64,000 bases of DNA, taken from NCBI RefSeq assembly GCF_022842015.1, contig NZ_JALHQJ010000002.1, positions 1-64,000 on the forward strand, read 5' to 3'. The notes beneath the pieces are model-generated. The model was not told the origin of the DNA. It made no database searches and saw nothing but the letters and a program-made list of their open reading frames with translations. Positions within the stretch are counted from its first letter, which is position 1. Each line of letters begins with the position of its first letter. This DNA comes from Nitrosomonas sp. (GTDB taxonomy: Bacteria; Pseudomonadota; Gammaproteobacteria; Burkholderiales; Nitrosomonadaceae). A program made the translations under genes and the position numbers. Shown here in pieces: positions 9,541-18,826 of this stretch.

Positions 9541-9939
9541 TTATAGGAAGGCGGGTAATGGAGGGCGTTGCGGCTGTTCCGGAACAAATGAGGTGAATCC
9601 GGAATTTAATGATGGTACTACTGAAGTGATCTTGATTAGCATCGGTGCAGTGTAGCCGGAGAGAACGGGCGTGCTGCTATAAGCATTACAAGAAGCATCG
9701 TCGCAGGGCAGGCTGGTCAACAGATGATTGATTGTGCCATCAGGTGCTTGCTTATGACAGTCGTCATGATGATGGCTGTCGATGGTTGTCATTGATTTGT
9801 CAGCATGATTGCTGAGATTATTTTCTTGCGCACACACGGACAAAACGGCTGCTGCAGCGCCTTGCAGAGGCAGCCACAGCATAAAAAAAACCAATAACCA
9901 TTTGTAATTGTATGCTTTCATGTTTTTTATTATAAACAA
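9541..9939 (-). CDS. Hypothetical small exported Cys/His-containing protein in the copper operon
   Basis: N-terminal hydrophobic segment (YKWLLVFFMLWLPLQGAAAA), then HADKSMTTIDSHHHDDCHK and CDDASC motifs. Confidence 0.6.
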   Translation of the reverse strand: MFIIKNMKAYNYKWLLVFFMLWLPLQGAAAAVLSVCAQENNLSNHADKSMTTIDSHHHDDCHKQAPDGTINHLLTSLPCDDASCNAYSSTPVLSGYTAPMLIKITSVVPSLNSGFTSFVPEQPQRPPLPAFL

Positions 9940-9985
9940 TTTCCAGATTTGACAAAGAAAATCTTCAAATAATTTCTGCTTCTGA

Positions 9986-11584
9986 TCAACGCAACTGATT
10001 GGACGTCATCAATTGCTGATACTGTTGCTCATAGTGGTCGGCCTTCAATTGATCTCCGGCAAGCTTGGCTGCCTCTGCTGCACGATAAAGGGCATTACGA
10101 CGATTGGGAGTGCGCTTTAGTGAAGCTTCGAGTTCCTGCAGCGCTTCACTCGGCCGTTTCAGTTCAAGCTGCAGTTCTCCCAGCAATTCCCTGGCGGGAA
10201 TGATTGCACCTGGCGTGACATTGTCCTTTTCGGTTGAATCTTCCAGCTCAGCCGAAGCACGCATAAGTTTCAACGCATCCTCTGTTTCGCTTTTCGCGTG
10301 CGCTACCCAGGCTGCAACTGCCAAACGCTGGATTTCGATTTGATCAGCGGTATAGTCTTTATTGGCAGCCCGGTCGGCATCACGCAACGTTTCCAGTCGT
10401 TGCAGGCTATTTTGGGCCACAGTTAATTTTCCAGCTCTTGCCGCTCCCAAACCACGGGCAAAGTGTGTGATGGCTTCGCACCAGCCGAATTGTTGCCACG
10501 GAAAATCGCTTGGATTGACGTTGAGTTCAGCGGCCTCGTGCCATTGGGCACGTTCTATCGCATAGCGTGCTGGAATTGCCGCGTACGAATAAGCGGTCGT
10601 GGTGTTTTCCGGCTGCACTTTTTTAATCGATTGCAGCTCTTGTAAGATTTTCCGAGCTTTTTCTGTCTCTCCGATCTGCAGATAAGCGTAGATCGTGTAA
10701 TCCATGAAGTGAAATTGCTGATCCCAGGTTGCGGTCAATGCGTTTTCTCGTGCATATTCTTTTGCTGCATGATGGGCCGTCAGATTGGATTGTATCGCAT
10801 CTTGCCAATGGCCTAATCGAATGAAGATGTGCGATGGCATGTGCAACGCATGCGGCACTGCCGGTGCAATGCGTGTATATGCCCGCGCTGCATCCAGTCC
10901 CAGCCCGGCTAGTTCGGGATAATCGCTACTGTGGATGATGTAATGGGTCACACCCGGGTGATCCGGTTCATGTTCCAGTACCTTTTGCAGAATACCCAAT
11001 GCTTTTTTCTGGCTGGCAAAAGTCTTGTCGCTTGGAGAAGCCGTAGAAATCAAAGCCAGCGCATAAAACACGGCAGCTTCGTGATCATCAGGATTTTGCG
11101 TCATGATCCGCTCCATCGCGCTCTGGTACGCCAGCTTTCTTGCGCCGTAATCTGCTTTTTCGTCGACTTGATACAAGGATTCAATAGCTTCAAGATAGGC
11201 TGCTTCTCTTTTCGTTTTGATCGCTTGTTTGCTTACTTGTTGTAATGCCTCTCGCCCTTTTTGCAATTCTGTTGCAACCGGAGGCGTCGCCCATAACTGG
11301 TGATAAAGGCTCATCGCGACGCCCCAGTATCCCATACCGCAATCCGGATCAATCACAGTAACTTGGCGAAATGTCTTTTCCGCCTCTTCATACCAAAACG
11401 AATGCAGCATCGCCACTGCCTGATTAAATTGCGCTTGCGCCATCGGTGTGCAGGAAACTGGAAAGTTTACCTTACCTAATTTCTCCTGGTCGAAAGCGCC
11501 TGAATGATGATGACCCTCGTCCGCTTGTAATGTACCAGCAAACAAAGTGACTGTGATGGTAATCATGGTTATGAATGTTTTCAT
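9986..11584 (-). CDS. Tetratricopeptide-repeat exported protein
   Basis: Signal peptide MKTFITMITITVTLFAGTLQA; repeats such as FNQAVAMLHSFWYEEAEKTFRQVTVIDPDCGMGYWGVAM and LQELEASLKRTPNRRNALYRAAEAAKLAGD. Start trimmed from track (11596). Confidence 0.8.
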   Translation of the reverse strand: MKTFITMITITVTLFAGTLQADEGHHHSGAFDQEKLGKVNFPVSCTPMAQAQFNQAVAMLHSFWYEEAEKTFRQVTVIDPDCGMGYWGVAMSLYHQLWATPPVATELQKGREALQQVSKQAIKTKREAAYLEAIESLYQVDEKADYGARKLAYQSAMERIMTQNPDDHEAAVFYALALISTASPSDKTFASQKKALGILQKVLEHEPDHPGVTHYIIHSSDYPELAGLGLDAARAYTRIAPAVPHALHMPSHIFIRLGHWQDAIQSNLTAHHAAKEYARENALTATWDQQFHFMDYTIYAYLQIGETEKARKILQELQSIKKVQPENTTTAYSYAAIPARYAIERAQWHEAAELNVNPSDFPWQQFGWCEAITHFARGLGAARAGKLTVAQNSLQRLETLRDADRAANKDYTADQIEIQRLAVAAWVAHAKSETEDALKLMRASAELEDSTEKDNVTPGAIIPARELLGELQLELKRPSEALQELEASLKRTPNRRNALYRAAEAAKLAGDQLKADHYEQQYQQLMTSNQLR

Positions 11585-11635
11585 GTAACACCTCAAAATA
11601 AAATATTGTGATATCTCGATACGATTAGGTAGGCC

Positions 11636-12103
11636 TTATTTCTTCACGGGAGGTTTTGAGCGAATGCGCGGATGGCTGGCGCCATGAAGCTCGAGAAATT
11701 TTTTTGCGTCATCATCTTCCCCAGCCAAAGTATCCAGAATCGGACAATCCTGACGCTCATCACCATGACACTGCGCAATTAATTGCGATAAGGCCTGAGC
11801 AATCAATTCCAACTCGGATATACGCGCTTTTAACTCGGTTAAATGCCCAGCTGCCAGTTGTTTCACTTCGCGGGCAGGCCGCTGCCGATCCTGCCATAAT
11901 GAGAGCAGTTTTTTAATTTGCGCCGTGCTAAAACCGGCCACACGCGCCCGGCGAATGAAACGCAATGTGTGTATATCGCGTTCAAGAAAATGACGGTAAC
12001 CTGAATAAGCGCGTGCCGCCTTGGGAATAAGACCCGTTGCCTCATAATGACGAATCATTTTTGCGGAAACACCAGAAGCTTGCGCTGCCTGTCCAATATT
12101 CAT
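11636..12103 (-). CDS. cueR: MerR-family Cu(I)-responsive transcriptional regulator (CueR/HmrR-like)
   Basis: MNIGQAAQASGVSAKMIRHYEATGLIP...SGYR HTH and C-terminal CHGDERQDCPILDTLAG resembling the CueR metal-binding loop. Confidence 0.9.
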   Translation of the reverse strand: MNIGQAAQASGVSAKMIRHYEATGLIPKAARAYSGYRHFLERDIHTLRFIRRARVAGFSTAQIKKLLSLWQDRQRPAREVKQLAAGHLTELKARISELELIAQALSQLIAQCHGDERQDCPILDTLAGEDDDAKKFLELHGASHPRIRSKPPVKK

Positions 12104-12112
12104 TTCAACACC

Positions 12113-12589
12113 TCAATGATGCGCGTGGACTAATGCATGACCGCGGCCTCGCGCAATAAGCCAGCGGTTAACTGGAAAAGCAGCCATGCCTGCAATGATC
12201 AATGCAACTGCAAGACTGCCCCAAAACAACATCGAATCGAGCGCTGCATCCATCGCTCCCGGAATTATCAACATCACCAGATTATCAGCGATTTCCATGA
12301 TCGTAATCGAAACCGTATCGGCCGCGAAGGCAATACGCATCGCAGCTTTATAGTTGTACCCCGCACGCAGAAAGGGTAGCATGGTCAACAGATAACCGGA
12401 AAGGAATGCGAGTCCTATTGCAAGCGCAATTGTGGCCACATTGCTCCATCCCATTGTTGTTCCAATCACCATTCCGGCAATCTCGCCGATCGCGCAGCCC
12501 GATAAGCAATGCACGGTGGCCCTCAATGTAACACTGTGCAACGACTGTTCTGTCAATGAAGAATGATTGTGATGCAAATGATCTTTCAT
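12113..12589 (-). CDS. DUF4396-type membrane protein with His-rich termini
   Basis: MKDHLHHNHSSLTEQSLHSVTLRATVHCLSGCAIGEIAGMVIG...; CAGGAGTTGAAC before ATG supports start at 12589 rather than the longer track ORF. Confidence 0.75.
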   Translation of the reverse strand: MKDHLHHNHSSLTEQSLHSVTLRATVHCLSGCAIGEIAGMVIGTTMGWSNVATIALAIGLAFLSGYLLTMLPFLRAGYNYKAAMRIAFAADTVSITIMEIADNLVMLIIPGAMDAALDSMLFWGSLAVALIIAGMAAFPVNRWLIARGRGHALVHAHH

Positions 12590-12619
12590 GTTCAACTCCT
12601 GTAAATTTGTATAAGGAGT

Positions 12620-12655
12620 ATTAATGCTGAAGCTTCCCATCGTTGGAAAGTCAAG
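12620..12655 (-). promoter_or_regulatory. Putative CueR/MerR-type promoter-operator for the copper operon
   Basis: Minus strand reads CTTGACTTTCCAACGATGGGAAGCTTCAGCATTAAT: TTGAC -35 box and interrupted dyad TTTCC-N-GGGAAG, alignable to the E. coli copA CueR promoter layout as I recall it. Confidence 0.65.
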
Positions 12656-12986
12656 CGTCAGTTTGAGTGTATTGCAATAATTTAATCAAATATTGGGGAA
12701 CATCATTAATTCTGTGTCTGACCAGCCTGTGATTTTTGCTATAGTTTTTAAGTAATAGAACACAATTCGCAACACAGGAAATAAGAAAAATAATTCAAAA
12801 GCTGACAGAGTTCGGTCTGGAATTAGGTAATCAGTTTAATGAAGCTAACTTGGCTAGCCAACATCAGGCGGCAAATCACGATGAATTGTTGCGCTCTATA
12901 CTTGAATCCGCAGTACAAAAAACAACATCCTCAGAGTTTTGCTGTAATCTATAGTCTTGGAATTCAGCTCGATATAGGATTTTCGT

Positions 12987-14078
12987 TTGAAAACTTTCCA
13001 GTGTCATTGTGGAAATAATCTGCATTTTGAGAATAGTCAGTGTTTCTCCTGCAGTCGGATGGTGGGTTATTTACCGGATGAAAGCCAGCTAAGCGCTTTG
13101 GAGCCATCTGCTGATGGTAATTGGTTGGCTTTACTTAATAAACAAACCTACCGCTTGTGTAAGAATAATGTGGATTATAATGTTTGTAATTGGATGGTGT
13201 CAGTTGATGATCAACATCGTCTATGCGTTTCATGTCGTCTTAACCATATTATTCCAAATCTCAGTACGGCGCAAAATCTGACCTTATGGTATCGCGTTGA
13301 ACTTGCGAAACGGCGCTTACTGTATACCTTGTATAGCCTGAGATTGCCGGTAGTCAGTCGAGAGCAAGATCCGTCTAAAGGAATGGGTTTTGAATTCTTG
13401 CAGGATGAAGCTGTAGGAGGAGAATTCAGTAATGAATTGACTGTCGGTCATAGTATTGCAACAGGCCATAATTTGGGCATGATCACTATTAACCTGCTTG
13501 AAGCAGAACACGGCTCTCGCATAGAGATGCGGGACAAAATGAATGAGCGCTATCGTACTTTGCTGGGCCATTTCAGGCATGAATCCGGGCACTACTATTG
13601 GGATTTCTTGATAAAAGGAACAGACAGGATTGACAGTTTTCGTGAATTGTTTGGTGATGAACGCTTAGATTATCAACAATCGCTAAAATCCTACTATGAT
13701 CAAGGCCCGCCAACATTTTGGCGGGATATTTGGATTAGTGCCTATGCCAGCACGCATGCTTGGGAAGACTGGGCGGAGACATGGGCGCATTATTTGCATA
13801 TGGTGGATACGGTCGAAACCGCACATGATTTTGGATTTAGAATCCATGGACATGATGTTTCTCCACCTGTAATAATCGATAACACTCAAATGAGCAGCGG
13901 TTATTGTACCCCTGCTTCGTTTGATGAGTTGTTCGATGATTGGTGTCGTTTATCGGTTGCATTGAATGCACTTAACCGCAGTATGGGTATGGACGATGCC
14001 TATCCCTTCGTGATTTCCAATACTTCGTTGAATAAACTTCGATACATTCACCAAATCGTAACCGAAATCAGTCATTAA
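12987..14078 (+). CDS. Putative zinc-binding metallopeptidase (zincin; COG4307/DUF2248-like)
   Basis: N-terminal zinc ribbon (CHCGNNLHFENSQCFSC...CxxC) and HESGHYYWD zincin motif; TTG start. Confidence 0.85.
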   Translation: MKTFQCHCGNNLHFENSQCFSCSRMVGYLPDESQLSALEPSADGNWLALLNKQTYRLCKNNVDYNVCNWMVSVDDQHRLCVSCRLNHIIPNLSTAQNLTLWYRVELAKRRLLYTLYSLRLPVVSREQDPSKGMGFEFLQDEAVGGEFSNELTVGHSIATGHNLGMITINLLEAEHGSRIEMRDKMNERYRTLLGHFRHESGHYYWDFLIKGTDRIDSFRELFGDERLDYQQSLKSYYDQGPPTFWRDIWISAYASTHAWEDWAETWAHYLHMVDTVETAHDFGFRIHGHDVSPPVIIDNTQMSSGYCTPASFDELFDDWCRLSVALNALNRSMGMDDAYPFVISNTSLNKLRYIHQIVTEISH

Positions 14079-14830
14079 TCACTCTTTACTTGTGCGTTTT
14101 CCCACTCAAAGCGGGGCAGGCGGGCGCAAGCTCTGCGCATTCCCTCATTCCATTGTTTCTGCATTGACTTGTACATTGGGGAGTTGAGTGTTAGCTTTAA
14201 ATGATAGGGTTCTTGAATAGTATCACTGGTGTGCATTGCCAGTTCGATGGGTGGACCTACAGAGATATTGCTGCGGATAGTGGATTCCACAGATACCAAC
14301 GCACAACGTGCAGCGTCTTCGATTGAAGTGGTGGTCGTAATGATGCGATCCAGAATCGGTTTGCCATATTTATTCTCACCGATTTGCAGATAAGGTGTTT
14401 CCGGTGAGGCACTGATATAATTCCCCTGCGGATAAATCAAGAAAATCTCTGAGGGTTGCCCGGCAATTTGCCCACCTAAAATAAAACTGGCTTCAGCACC
14501 GCCATTAGCGCTTTTTTTCATTGCATCAGCATGCTGGCGTTGCTCTTCTTGGCTGAGCTGGCCAATATAGTGCGCCACCTCATATAAATGAAGGCCCTTA
14601 CGTAAATTCATTTTGGCATTTGGTTTTTCCAAATCAGTTCGAATGTTGTTGAGAACTGCTTGTGAGGTAGCTAGATTGCCAGCCGTCAACACAACACAGA
14701 TGCGCTCATCAGGCCAGACAAACGTACTCATTTTGCTATAAGTCGTTACATAATCAACGCCAGCGTTGGTTCTTGAGTCAGAGGCAAACACCAGTCCTTT
14801 GTTAACACTGATGGCGAGGCAATAAGTCAT
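14075..14830 (-). CDS. Proteasome-type NTN-hydrolase (Anbu, ancestral beta subunit)
   Basis: MTYCLAISVNKGLVFASDSRTNAGVDYV with Thr at position 2 as predicted nucleophile; proteasome beta-like fold signature. Confidence 0.88.
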   Translation of the reverse strand: MTYCLAISVNKGLVFASDSRTNAGVDYVTTYSKMSTFVWPDERICVVLTAGNLATSQAVLNNIRTDLEKPNAKMNLRKGLHLYEVAHYIGQLSQEEQRQHADAMKKSANGGAEASFILGGQIAGQPSEIFLIYPQGNYISASPETPYLQIGENKYGKPILDRIITTTTSIEDAARCALVSVESTIRSNISVGPPIELAMHTSDTIQEPYHLKLTLNSPMYKSMQKQWNEGMRRACARLPRFEWENAQVKSD

Positions 14831-14945
14831 ATGTTTTATATAAAAATAAATCAGAGTGGTTATGTCACAATTTTTTTATCTGAAACCGGACACTATTCAT
14901 GTAATGCGTTTGTTACGGGTGCAGTAGGGAAAACAATTTAATTCC

Positions 14946-15767
14946 TTAGAGTTCTATTATTTTTACTTCCGTTTCCAATCTTGAACTTACACCGCCCCGA
15001 TAGGAACCATACACGGGTAAAGTTTTCTTTGGATCTTTACTAGCGGCAACTGGTATATACGCTTCATTGGTAAAAATACCAGCGCTTGGATCTACGCCGA
15101 CCCATCCTGCTCCTGGTGCTATGAATTCCACCCAGGCATGTAGTTCATGCCCTTCTCCTAATTCCGGATTGAAGGCGTATCCGCTAACAAAGCGCGCGGG
15201 TATCCCCAGAGATCTAAGCATGGTGATCATCATCCATGATAAGTCACGACACGATCCATTTTTTCTCTGAAAGCAATCGGAGGGTTCGTGTATGTCTTCA
15301 GCATATCTTACCGTATGATCCCAATGTTGATTGATTAATTGCAAAATTTCATTTACCGGTGTCAGTAATTCGTTAGGTGGCAGCGACCTATAGGGCAACA
15401 ATAGGGCTTGCATTTCAGGTGAAATAGACTGATTGATGCTCAAATATCCAAAGTGTTCTTGACGGTTCATTTCCAGGGCATTCATATCTATGAAGAAACC
15501 AAAAGGGTTAAATTGAGTAGAGTGCACCTTAATGGATGCATTAATCTCAAGATGCTTCACAGTTTTATTAAACCAACATTGATATTGTAATGAATTCTCA
15601 ATATTCAATAAGGGGAAGAGCCCGTCTGAGATGGGATCTACTTTGAGATCGAAGGCTTCAACTTGCAAGTAAGATCGATGTTGAGGGTAAAAATTAAGAT
15701 AATGAGGTTCAAGAAAAACCGAATCATCATAGTAGTATCGAGTGATATGGTGTATATGTAACCGCAT
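14946..15767 (-). CDS. Transglutaminase-like family protein
   Basis: Cys-His-Asp triad context: RKNGSCRDLSWMM, GEGHELHAWVEF, VGVDPSAG. Confidence 0.88.
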   Translation of the reverse strand: MRLHIHHITRYYYDDSVFLEPHYLNFYPQHRSYLQVEAFDLKVDPISDGLFPLLNIENSLQYQCWFNKTVKHLEINASIKVHSTQFNPFGFFIDMNALEMNRQEHFGYLSINQSISPEMQALLLPYRSLPPNELLTPVNEILQLINQHWDHTVRYAEDIHEPSDCFQRKNGSCRDLSWMMITMLRSLGIPARFVSGYAFNPELGEGHELHAWVEFIAPGAGWVGVDPSAGIFTNEAYIPVAASKDPKKTLPVYGSYRGGVSSRLETEVKIIEL

Positions 15768-16393
15768 AAAGTAACCTTTAACCCAGAGTTATGGAAATTG
15801 CGAAAGCTTTGTTCAAGACTTCGTGGGTATAACATTTGATCTGTTGGTGTTGGAAGCTGCCGATTAATCCATGACCTTTAGTCATTGACTAAAATCTTTC
15901 GTCTTGTTGTTACATGTTTTTGCAACAAATGATGCATTGCCTAAAAATCTATTTTTTTCAGCATCCTAAATTAATTAGTGTATTTCCGTATTGACGTGTG
16001 TGCCTGATAGTTTACATCGTTAGCAAGAATCGTGTGGCACCAAAAGGAGAGCTGGTCATATGAACAAACTTAAATGAAGGTGGGCTTAATAGTCAACCGC
16101 AGCCATTGATAGTGGTTAAGGTGTTGGAGAAAACCGAAAGGTTATACAGGTAATTGAATGTTGAAGAAGTAAGAAACTATAATTTTCACTAAAATAGATG
16201 CTCTGAATGAATCGGGTTTGATAAACCGTTAGCCTTGTCGAACGTCGGAAAATGTATAATTATTAAAGAGTTGCAATCTATTCTGAATGCCAAGATATAT
16301 GGAAGAATGAAAAATAGATAACACGCACATTTGTATTTTGCTTTAGATGCATGTTACTTTGAAATTATCTATACGATACATGATGAGAACATA

Positions 16394-17848
16394 ATGACCA
16401 TTCGTTGGGGAAGTTACAAGGTAAAAAATCTGTATGACGAAATGCTGCGGGCTAGTGGGAGACCGCGCCCTGCTGCGCAGACTTTATGTAGTTATTTGCG
16501 TGCCTTGAAAGACGAAGATATTGAAGAGTATAAGTTGGCAGCAGAATCCGCTATCCATGTCATGGGCGTCACATTCACGGTTTATACGGAAGAAGAAGGT
16601 TCTATAGATCGTGCTTGGCCGTTTGATATCATTCCACGCATTATTGATAAAAAAGAATGGCAACAAGTGGAAGCTGGCCTTAAACAACGTGTGCAGGCTT
16701 TGAATCTTTTTATTGATGATTTGTACCATAAGCAACACATTGTTAAGGATAATATTTTTCCTGCTGAATTGCTTAAAGACTCTAAAAACTTTCGCCCGGA
16801 ATGTGTGGGCGTAAATCCACCATTGAATATCTGGGCGCATATTTGTGGTTCAGATTTGGTGCGTGACAAAGATGGCACATTTTATGTGCTGGAGGATAAT
16901 CTGCGTGTTCCATCAGGCGTTTCGTACATGTTGGAAAATCGCCTGGTAATGAAGCGATTGTTTCCTGAAATGTTTGACCAATGCAATATCCTGCCCGTCG
17001 ACGATTATCCCTCGCAGTTATATGACACATTAGCCGCTTTATCACCACGGCCCGGAGATCAGCCTGAAATTGCTGTGCTGACACCAGGTATTTTCAACTC
17101 TGCTTATTTTGAACATGCCTATTTAGCGCAGCAAATGGGGGCAGAATTGGTTGAGGGCAGTGATCTGATTGTGGACAAGAATGACGTTGTGTACATGCGT
17201 ACCATCGAAGGACTTACGCGGGTCGATGTGATCTATCGTCGCATTGATGACTTGTTCCTTGATCCGGAAGCGTTTCAATCCGATTCCTTGCTGGGCGTGC
17301 CCGGAATCATGCGCGCTTGGAAAGCGGGTAAAGTTGCATTAGCCAATGCACCCGGAGCCGGGGTGGCTGACGATAAGGTGGTATACGCTTTTGTGCCGGA
17401 TATGATTAAATATTATCTGGATCAAGACGCTATTTTGCCGAATGTGCCAACCTATAAATGTATCGATAAACAGGAGCGCGAACATGTTGTTGAGCATATT
17501 CATGAAATGGTTGTTAAGCCAGCCAATGAATCAGGTGGTTATGGCATGCTCATCGGGCCACAAGCGAGCAAGGAAGAGCGTGAAAAATTTGTAAATCTGA
17601 TCCGTCGAGACCCGCGCAATTATGTTGCACAACCGATGCTAACACTTTCTACCGCACCCACCTTGATAGGCAATCGCGTGGAGCCACGCCACTTGGATTT
17701 GCGTCCTTTTGTTTTGAGTGGAAAGCAAACCATAGTTACAACCGGCGGCCTGACACGTGTGGCACTACGCAAAGGTTCAACAGTTGTTAATTCCTCGCAA
17801 GGGGGCGGTAGTAAGGATACCTGGGTCGTTGATATGGAGACAGTTTAA
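16394..17848 (+). CDS. Circularly permuted type 2 ATP-grasp protein
   Basis: EEYKLAAESAIHVMGVTFTVY..., ALNLFIDDLYHKQHIVKD, VKPANESGGYGMLIGPQAS, QPMLTLSTAPTLI, LDLRPFVL; start moved to MTIRWGSYKVKNLYDEM. Confidence 0.9.
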   Translation: MTIRWGSYKVKNLYDEMLRASGRPRPAAQTLCSYLRALKDEDIEEYKLAAESAIHVMGVTFTVYTEEEGSIDRAWPFDIIPRIIDKKEWQQVEAGLKQRVQALNLFIDDLYHKQHIVKDNIFPAELLKDSKNFRPECVGVNPPLNIWAHICGSDLVRDKDGTFYVLEDNLRVPSGVSYMLENRLVMKRLFPEMFDQCNILPVDDYPSQLYDTLAALSPRPGDQPEIAVLTPGIFNSAYFEHAYLAQQMGAELVEGSDLIVDKNDVVYMRTIEGLTRVDVIYRRIDDLFLDPEAFQSDSLLGVPGIMRAWKAGKVALANAPGAGVADDKVVYAFVPDMIKYYLDQDAILPNVPTYKCIDKQEREHVVEHIHEMVVKPANESGGYGMLIGPQASKEEREKFVNLIRRDPRNYVAQPMLTLSTAPTLIGNRVEPRHLDLRPFVLSGKQTIVTTGGLTRVALRKGSTVVNSSQGGGSKDTWVVDMETV

Positions 17849-17850
17849 CC

Positions 17851-18771
17851 ATGCTTTCACGTGTTGCCAACAAAATCTACTGGATGGCACGATACTTGGA
17901 GCGTGCCGAAAACACTGCGCGGTTGATCAATGTCAATACACACCTATTGCTTGATTTTCCAAAACGGGTGAAATTGGGATGGGAGCCCATCATCGATATC
18001 ACAAGCCGTAAAGACAATTTTTATAGCTTATATGAAGAGGCGGATGAGCGCAGCGTGATACGATTTATGGTCACCGATCTTCGTAATCCTGGCTCAATCC
18101 TCTGTGCGCTTAACATGGCGCGCGAGAATACTCGTAACATTCGTGACATTATTCCACGAGAGGTTTGGGAACAAGTGAATGCGCTTCATTTGACCGCAAA
18201 AACAAATGCGAGGAGCGTGCAAACACAGCGGCACCGCTATGATTACTTGCGTTCTATCATACTGGGTGTACAAACCATTAGCGGAATGCTAGCCGGTACT
18301 ATGACGCACGATGCAGGGTATGATTTTTTGCGCATGGGGCGTAACCTGGAACGTGCTGATATGACAACACGTATTGTTGATGTTCGCTCCGCTACACTAC
18401 TGCCGGACATGTCGGAAGCCTTATCTCCATTTGAGAATTTGCAATGGGTCAGTGTGCTCAAATCACTCAGCGCTTATCAGATGTACCGCCGTGAAATGCG
18501 TTTGCGCATAAGCCGTTCGGATGTTCTGAAATTCTTATTGCAGGAGGAGCGCTTTCCACGTGCTTTTTATCATGCCATATGTCAAGTGCATAATTGTTTG
18601 GAGAGTTTGCCGAGCAACGAGAAAACGCTACTGTTAATCACCAAGTTGCAACAAAAAGTGCAGAATTCCAAACTGGGAGCATTTGATCAGGAAAAACTAC
18701 ATGAATTTATTGATGAGCTCCAACTTGGAGTGATTAAGATACATGATAGTATTAATAAAACCTATTTCTGA
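17851..18771 (+). CDS. Alpha-E domain-containing protein
   Basis: MLSRVANKIYWMARYLERAENTARLINVNTHLLLD; immediately downstream of the ATP-grasp gene. Confidence 0.9.
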   Translation: MLSRVANKIYWMARYLERAENTARLINVNTHLLLDFPKRVKLGWEPIIDITSRKDNFYSLYEEADERSVIRFMVTDLRNPGSILCALNMARENTRNIRDIIPREVWEQVNALHLTAKTNARSVQTQRHRYDYLRSIILGVQTISGMLAGTMTHDAGYDFLRMGRNLERADMTTRIVDVRSATLLPDMSEALSPFENLQWVSVLKSLSAYQMYRREMRLRISRSDVLKFLLQEERFPRAFYHAICQVHNCLESLPSNEKTLLLITKLQQKVQNSKLGAFDQEKLHEFIDELQLGVIKIHDSINKTYF

Positions 18772-18826
18772 TAGATTAGAAGTATCGTCCAATTGATGAT
18801 AGGCCCAAAGTAAGTATCCGCTTAAC

